DNA of 64,000 nucleotides from Halictus rubicundus (Eukaryota; Arthropoda; Insecta; Hymenoptera; Halictidae): contig NC_135151.1 of NCBI RefSeq assembly GCF_050948215.1, positions 20,706,720 to 20,770,719 of the forward strand. The letters are read 5' to 3'. Each line of letters opens with the position of its first letter. Position 1 is the first letter of the stretch. The translations under genes were made by a program, and so were the position numbers. Positions 60,327-64,000 of this stretch are shown here, piece by piece. The notes under the pieces were generated by a model that ran no database searches, had not been told where the DNA came from, and saw nothing but the letters and a program-made list of their open reading frames with translations.

Positions 60327-61639
60327 ACGTTGCGAGGCAAAGTGAGGTAATAGCGTGTTGGAGTTAACTGGTTGATAACCATCGGTTATAATTAACTCAA
60401 CCTAACCGGTGAACAAGCTAACCCTGTTAACTGCACCAAGCCGCAACTGTGCGTTTCACTCTATGGATATCAGGGCTGCGGTCTCGGAGCCAAGATTCCT
60501 CACGCGGCTCGTCCCCTGGCTTCGCACCGAAGAATTATCGTGCAGCCAGATCGATGTCGGTTGGTCGAATAATCACGCAACTTTTCGCGGAACGACACTC
60601 GAAACGCGTACCGTTCGAACTCTACAGATCCATCGGAGAAGCCAAACTGCACCGGGGGGATCGTGGATCTCCGCGCTCCGAGTTCCCCGAGGCTCGGCCG
60701 AACGGACTCGAGTTTCTCACAGGAACGGTAAACAAGTCTTCCGCTCGGAAGCGGCTTAAAAACGACGCGACACCCGGTACGATCGCTGTCATGGCAGCCG
60801 TTCCCGCTTTCTCGGTGCATTCTCCTGGAGGTTAATCCCTATTGTCGGCTGACATAAGCCTCTAATGGATGGAACCGATCCTCGCGCGCGCGCGCGCGCA
60901 ACGAATTCAATTCACTTTGTTTGTCGGTCGAAACGACGAGCGGAGCGCAAACAGGGCTCGCCGGGGAGCCGATCTTTTTTATTAAACAATAAATCGACAC
61001 GGTTCAGCCCGGCTGGGGACACGGCGGCTATCTTGAGCACGAGTCGTTTCGGTGGAGGGAGGGGGTTGTAGTTATCGACGTTAGCCTTGGAAGACGTATC
61101 GGTGAAATCCTTCTTCCGATGATCAGCGGTCAGGCAGAAAGGGAGGCTGCTAAGCAGGGTGTCCGTTACGGGTGCTTTAACGAGGCGAAACGAGCCACGG
61201 ACAAACGCGGCAAAAGGGCCAATCCCAATCACTTTTCTCTCTTTTCCTTTTCTCGACGGCGGAGCCATGGTAGATTGCGGGCACGACGGGGGGGGGGGTG
61301 GAAGGGCGAGGGGCCGAGGGTTCTTGGGCGGCGGGGGTGGAAAGGCCAGGCCGGGCTGCGCGCAATCATCGCACAGTCTTTTAATTTCCTATACTGGCGG
61401 GAGCGAGAGAGACCGGCAGCCAGAGAAAGAGAGAGAGAGAGAGAGAGAAAAGGAGAACAGGGAGCGAGAGCACGTGTCGGTGTACGCGTGATCGTGTATG
61501 CGTGCATTCGTTTGAAACGGATGTAGGGAAGATAGGGCTGAGAGAATGGAAGAGAAAGTTTCAAGTAAAGGAGGAGAAGAGAGAGAGAGAGAACGTTGCT
61601 GGAACGAACGTGCGAGAGAGCCGTGAGAGAGATGAAGAG

Positions 61640-61670
<31 letters not shown>

Positions 61671-62893
61671 TGAGAGGAACGGTGGCTCGTGCGCGAGGGT
61701 CTGCACGGGGTGGTAATTGGCTGTCATGGCTTCCCAGTTCTACCAACCGCCCAACAACCCCGAGAGATTGGTATCGCTTATAATTAACTTCTCCGTGCCA
61801 CGAAGCCACCGTTTCCATCGCGGCGTCCACGGGAAAGAGTGCTGGCTACAAAGGAGAAGGGCGGTGGGCGGAGAGGGGAGGGGAGGGGAGGGCGAGAGTT
61901 TAAAAAAGACGGGGTTATAACGCGCGGGGGGTGGCAGAGGGGCGAGGAACTTTCGGACGGTATCTGAAGTCGAAATGCTCGGTGCTTGAGCGTGCAGGGA
62001 GAAGAGAACGCGAAAGGGACCGGAACGGGAACGGGAACGAACGATTCCGGGGCGGTTTCTCACCCTTATTTTTTTATTCGTAATATCAAGCCGGCCGAGG
62101 GGGAGAGGTTAGGTATCGAAATTCCGTGTGCCCGGGAGCGTCGAACGAACGGCGGTCTCGTTATTTCGTAATTTTCCTCGGGTGTCGTAATTGGAGCCTT
62201 TTGTACGCGCGTCGCCACTCTAACGAAGAAGATCATTAGCTTTGAGAAAATCTGGTAGTCCCGCAAGTTTCTCGGCGAACACCTTTGAAATCAGCTCGCC
62301 CCGGCACCTTTAGGCTACCAGGGGGGGGGGGGGGGGCGGAGGAGGAGGCTGAGCGGATCGGAAAGAACGTTCCGCGAAAGCCGTGCGTCAGAGTTCGAGG
62401 AGGATTTTTGTGGGACGCGGTATCGCGCGACGTGGCGCGGCCTTTCGCGTCGCGGAGGAGGACGCGCGCGACACCAACGAGAAGGAACGCTCTTTCAAAG
62501 CGGGGGCACACGCGCTAGACCGTCCAGGGAAGCTCGGATAGAAAGAGGGAAGAAAGCGCGACGACGAGGCGCGACGCGGCGCGGCGGAAGTTACGCGTAT
62601 GAGAGACAGAGAATGAGAGACGAGGACAGACGCGTCGTGAACGACGGGGAGCGGGGAGGGGAAGGGATAGAAATGCTTCGAAGTAACATCCATTTCTATC
62701 CCCTGCCATCTAGTCGCTCCTTTTACTTTGGTTTACCTTATACTTTACTATACGCGTTACTTCAGCGACTTTTTATTTGCAATTCCACTTTCTTCCACGA
62801 CTGCCACCTTTCCCGGCGGTCTTTTCGAGCAGCAACGCCTCAGTCAACTACATATTTCATGGCCTTCTCTCACAATACCATTTGTCCGTTACG

Positions 62894-62943
<50 letters not shown>

Positions 62944-63257
62944 CGAGGAGGTGGCCCCCGTTGGCGCGGGTCAAACGGGCGACGTTTTTAACGAGATTAA
63001 GAGCCAAGGGTGGTCACGTGACTTTTGCAGAGACAGCAGGTCGGTAACTGCTGTATAATTTCTGTTCACGATCTTTAGCCACCGACTTAAGGTCCGTCCT
63101 GGAACAAAAATGAGGAACGAGTTCGCTCGTTGTTAAGCCCTCATAGCGTAGCTTGTACACCAGTGTAAAGTTCGCGACCACACCTCTCATTCGAAGCTCG
63201 ACGAAACGACTGAAAGAAATCGCAAATCAACTTTTAAGATGTCGTTGCTTTCTGTAA
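59971..63257. other. GC-rich island with microsatellites, no gene seen
   Basis: It contains (GAC)n at 60295-60324, (GA)n at 61426-61450 and 61622-61675, poly-G at 62321-62336 and (CT)n at 62897-62941. ORFs up to 144 aa on both strands largely translate these repeats or GC-rich DNA. The stretch could be promoter-proximal sequence of a gene outside the window. Confidence 0.4.
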
Positions 63258-63330
63258 AACCATTTTGCGCCTATTTTTGGTCGGTAATGTAGTCACTCTG
63301 CCTTATCGCGAATCTACGGAGTCTTATAAA
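63258..63330 (-). repeat. Partial 228-bp repeat unit
   Basis: ggtcggtaatgtagtcactc, followed by gccttatcgcgaatctacgg, is the inverse of the unit start in arrays A and B. Confidence 0.75.
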
Positions 63331-63629
63331 GAGGAACGAGGACTCGGGATCATCGGCACAGTTTCGAGAATAGACACCGTTGTCGCGGTGCGAATCCTCG
63401 GACGGAATAAAATGCGAGCCGGTGCATCAACCCCTGTACACATACACGTATTCAATGTCGCGTAGAGTCCATGGAATGTCAGTACAGTCCTTCCGTAACT
63501 AGTTTCTGAGCAGGTCACCCCAATTAACGTTTTCACGTGCAGCTCGCTCGTCCCCTCGCTTTCGTCCTTTGGCTTTCTCTCTCACTCCCTCTCCATTTCT
63601 CATTCTCGCCTTCTCTCTTTGTCTCTCTA

Positions 63630-63636
<7 letters not shown>

Positions 63637-63674
<38 letters not shown>
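63637..63674. repeat. (CT)n microsatellite
   Basis: A pure CT run in a pyrimidine-rich stretch starting near 63,570. The frames over it are repeat translations. Confidence 0.95.
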
Positions 63675-63677
<3 letters not shown>

Positions 63678-64000
63678 AAGGTTTGCCCGCTACCAGCATT
63701 CGTACCCTCAGCAGCCGGCTTTCTCCCTGTTTCAGCGTTGGCACGCTACGCCACGGCAAGTCTCGCAGAAACTTATAATTGCGAAAGGAGTCGGCAATTA
63801 TAATTGCCTCCGGCCAGCAGAGACGGATGTAATTATCTAAACATTCGCGGCTGCATGGCGCGAGCTCCTCGAAAATTGGGCGTACGCGGTGACGTGGGGC
63901 TGGAACACGTAAGGGTATCATTCGGGACGAAACTTGAGGCTGCTGGCAAATACGGTTTCTCTCGGATCTAATTGTGTGGACAGTTAAGCGTTTTAGGATA

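Noticed and set aside
61119..61727. Overlapping 110-135-aa frames near 61.1-61.7 kb
   Set aside because: They mainly translate GA/CT microsatellites and a poly-G run; frames exist on both strands over the same bases.
1..64000. CRISPR arrays, bacterial operons, phage or plasmid genes
   Set aside because: Spliced animal genes throughout; the tandem repeats have no spacer structure.

Overview
This window is eukaryotic nuclear DNA: all five confident genes are split by GT-AG introns. The protein families and the density of mariner, hAT and piggyBac-like remnants point to an insect, most likely a hymenopteran (bee, ant or wasp). That placement is an inference, because no species-specific marker was checked. 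AT-rich introns alternate with GC-rich islands.

Layout. (1) 1-680: a 70-bp minisatellite. (2) 1179-1986, minus: a three-exon GPI-anchored Ly6/uPAR protein. (3) 2398-7025, minus: a five-exon, two-Ig-domain, single-pass membrane protein of the FAM187A type; its first intron holds foldback repeats. (4) 7026-7363: a short divergent promoter region. (5) 7364-10456, plus: LIN9, the MuvB/DREAM cell-cycle subunit. (6) 12577-14349, minus: nucleoporin Nup50, convergent with LIN9. (7) 16768-30873, plus: a PHF21A/BHC80-like PHD-finger gene with large introns that contain a 327-bp higher-order satellite, a MITE, and a hAT element nested inside a mariner. (8) About 33.3-64 kb: no gene I can support. It holds a 92/93-bp satellite, two arrays of a 228-bp repeat, at least five MITE families (one Transib-like), a transposase pseudogene, GC-rich islands and microsatellites. 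It could be intergenic or part of a large intron.

Highlight. The last exon of the PHF21A-like gene is open in two sense-strand frames from its first nucleotide for about 1.1 kb. The preceding exon is 107 nt, which is not a multiple of three. Including it reads frame A (leucine zipper, Ser/Pro-rich tail, stop at 30061, 823 aa). Skipping it reads frame B (a different 636-codon tail, stop at 30873, 1058 aa). Both routes keep perfect phase, and the 107-nt exon has weak splice sites. A third possible route is a short terminal exon at 27396-27544, which would end the protein soon after the PHD finger. This reads as a splice-switched dual-coding exon in a chromatin reader. It is inferred from sequence alone and could be tested directly with RNA-seq junctions.
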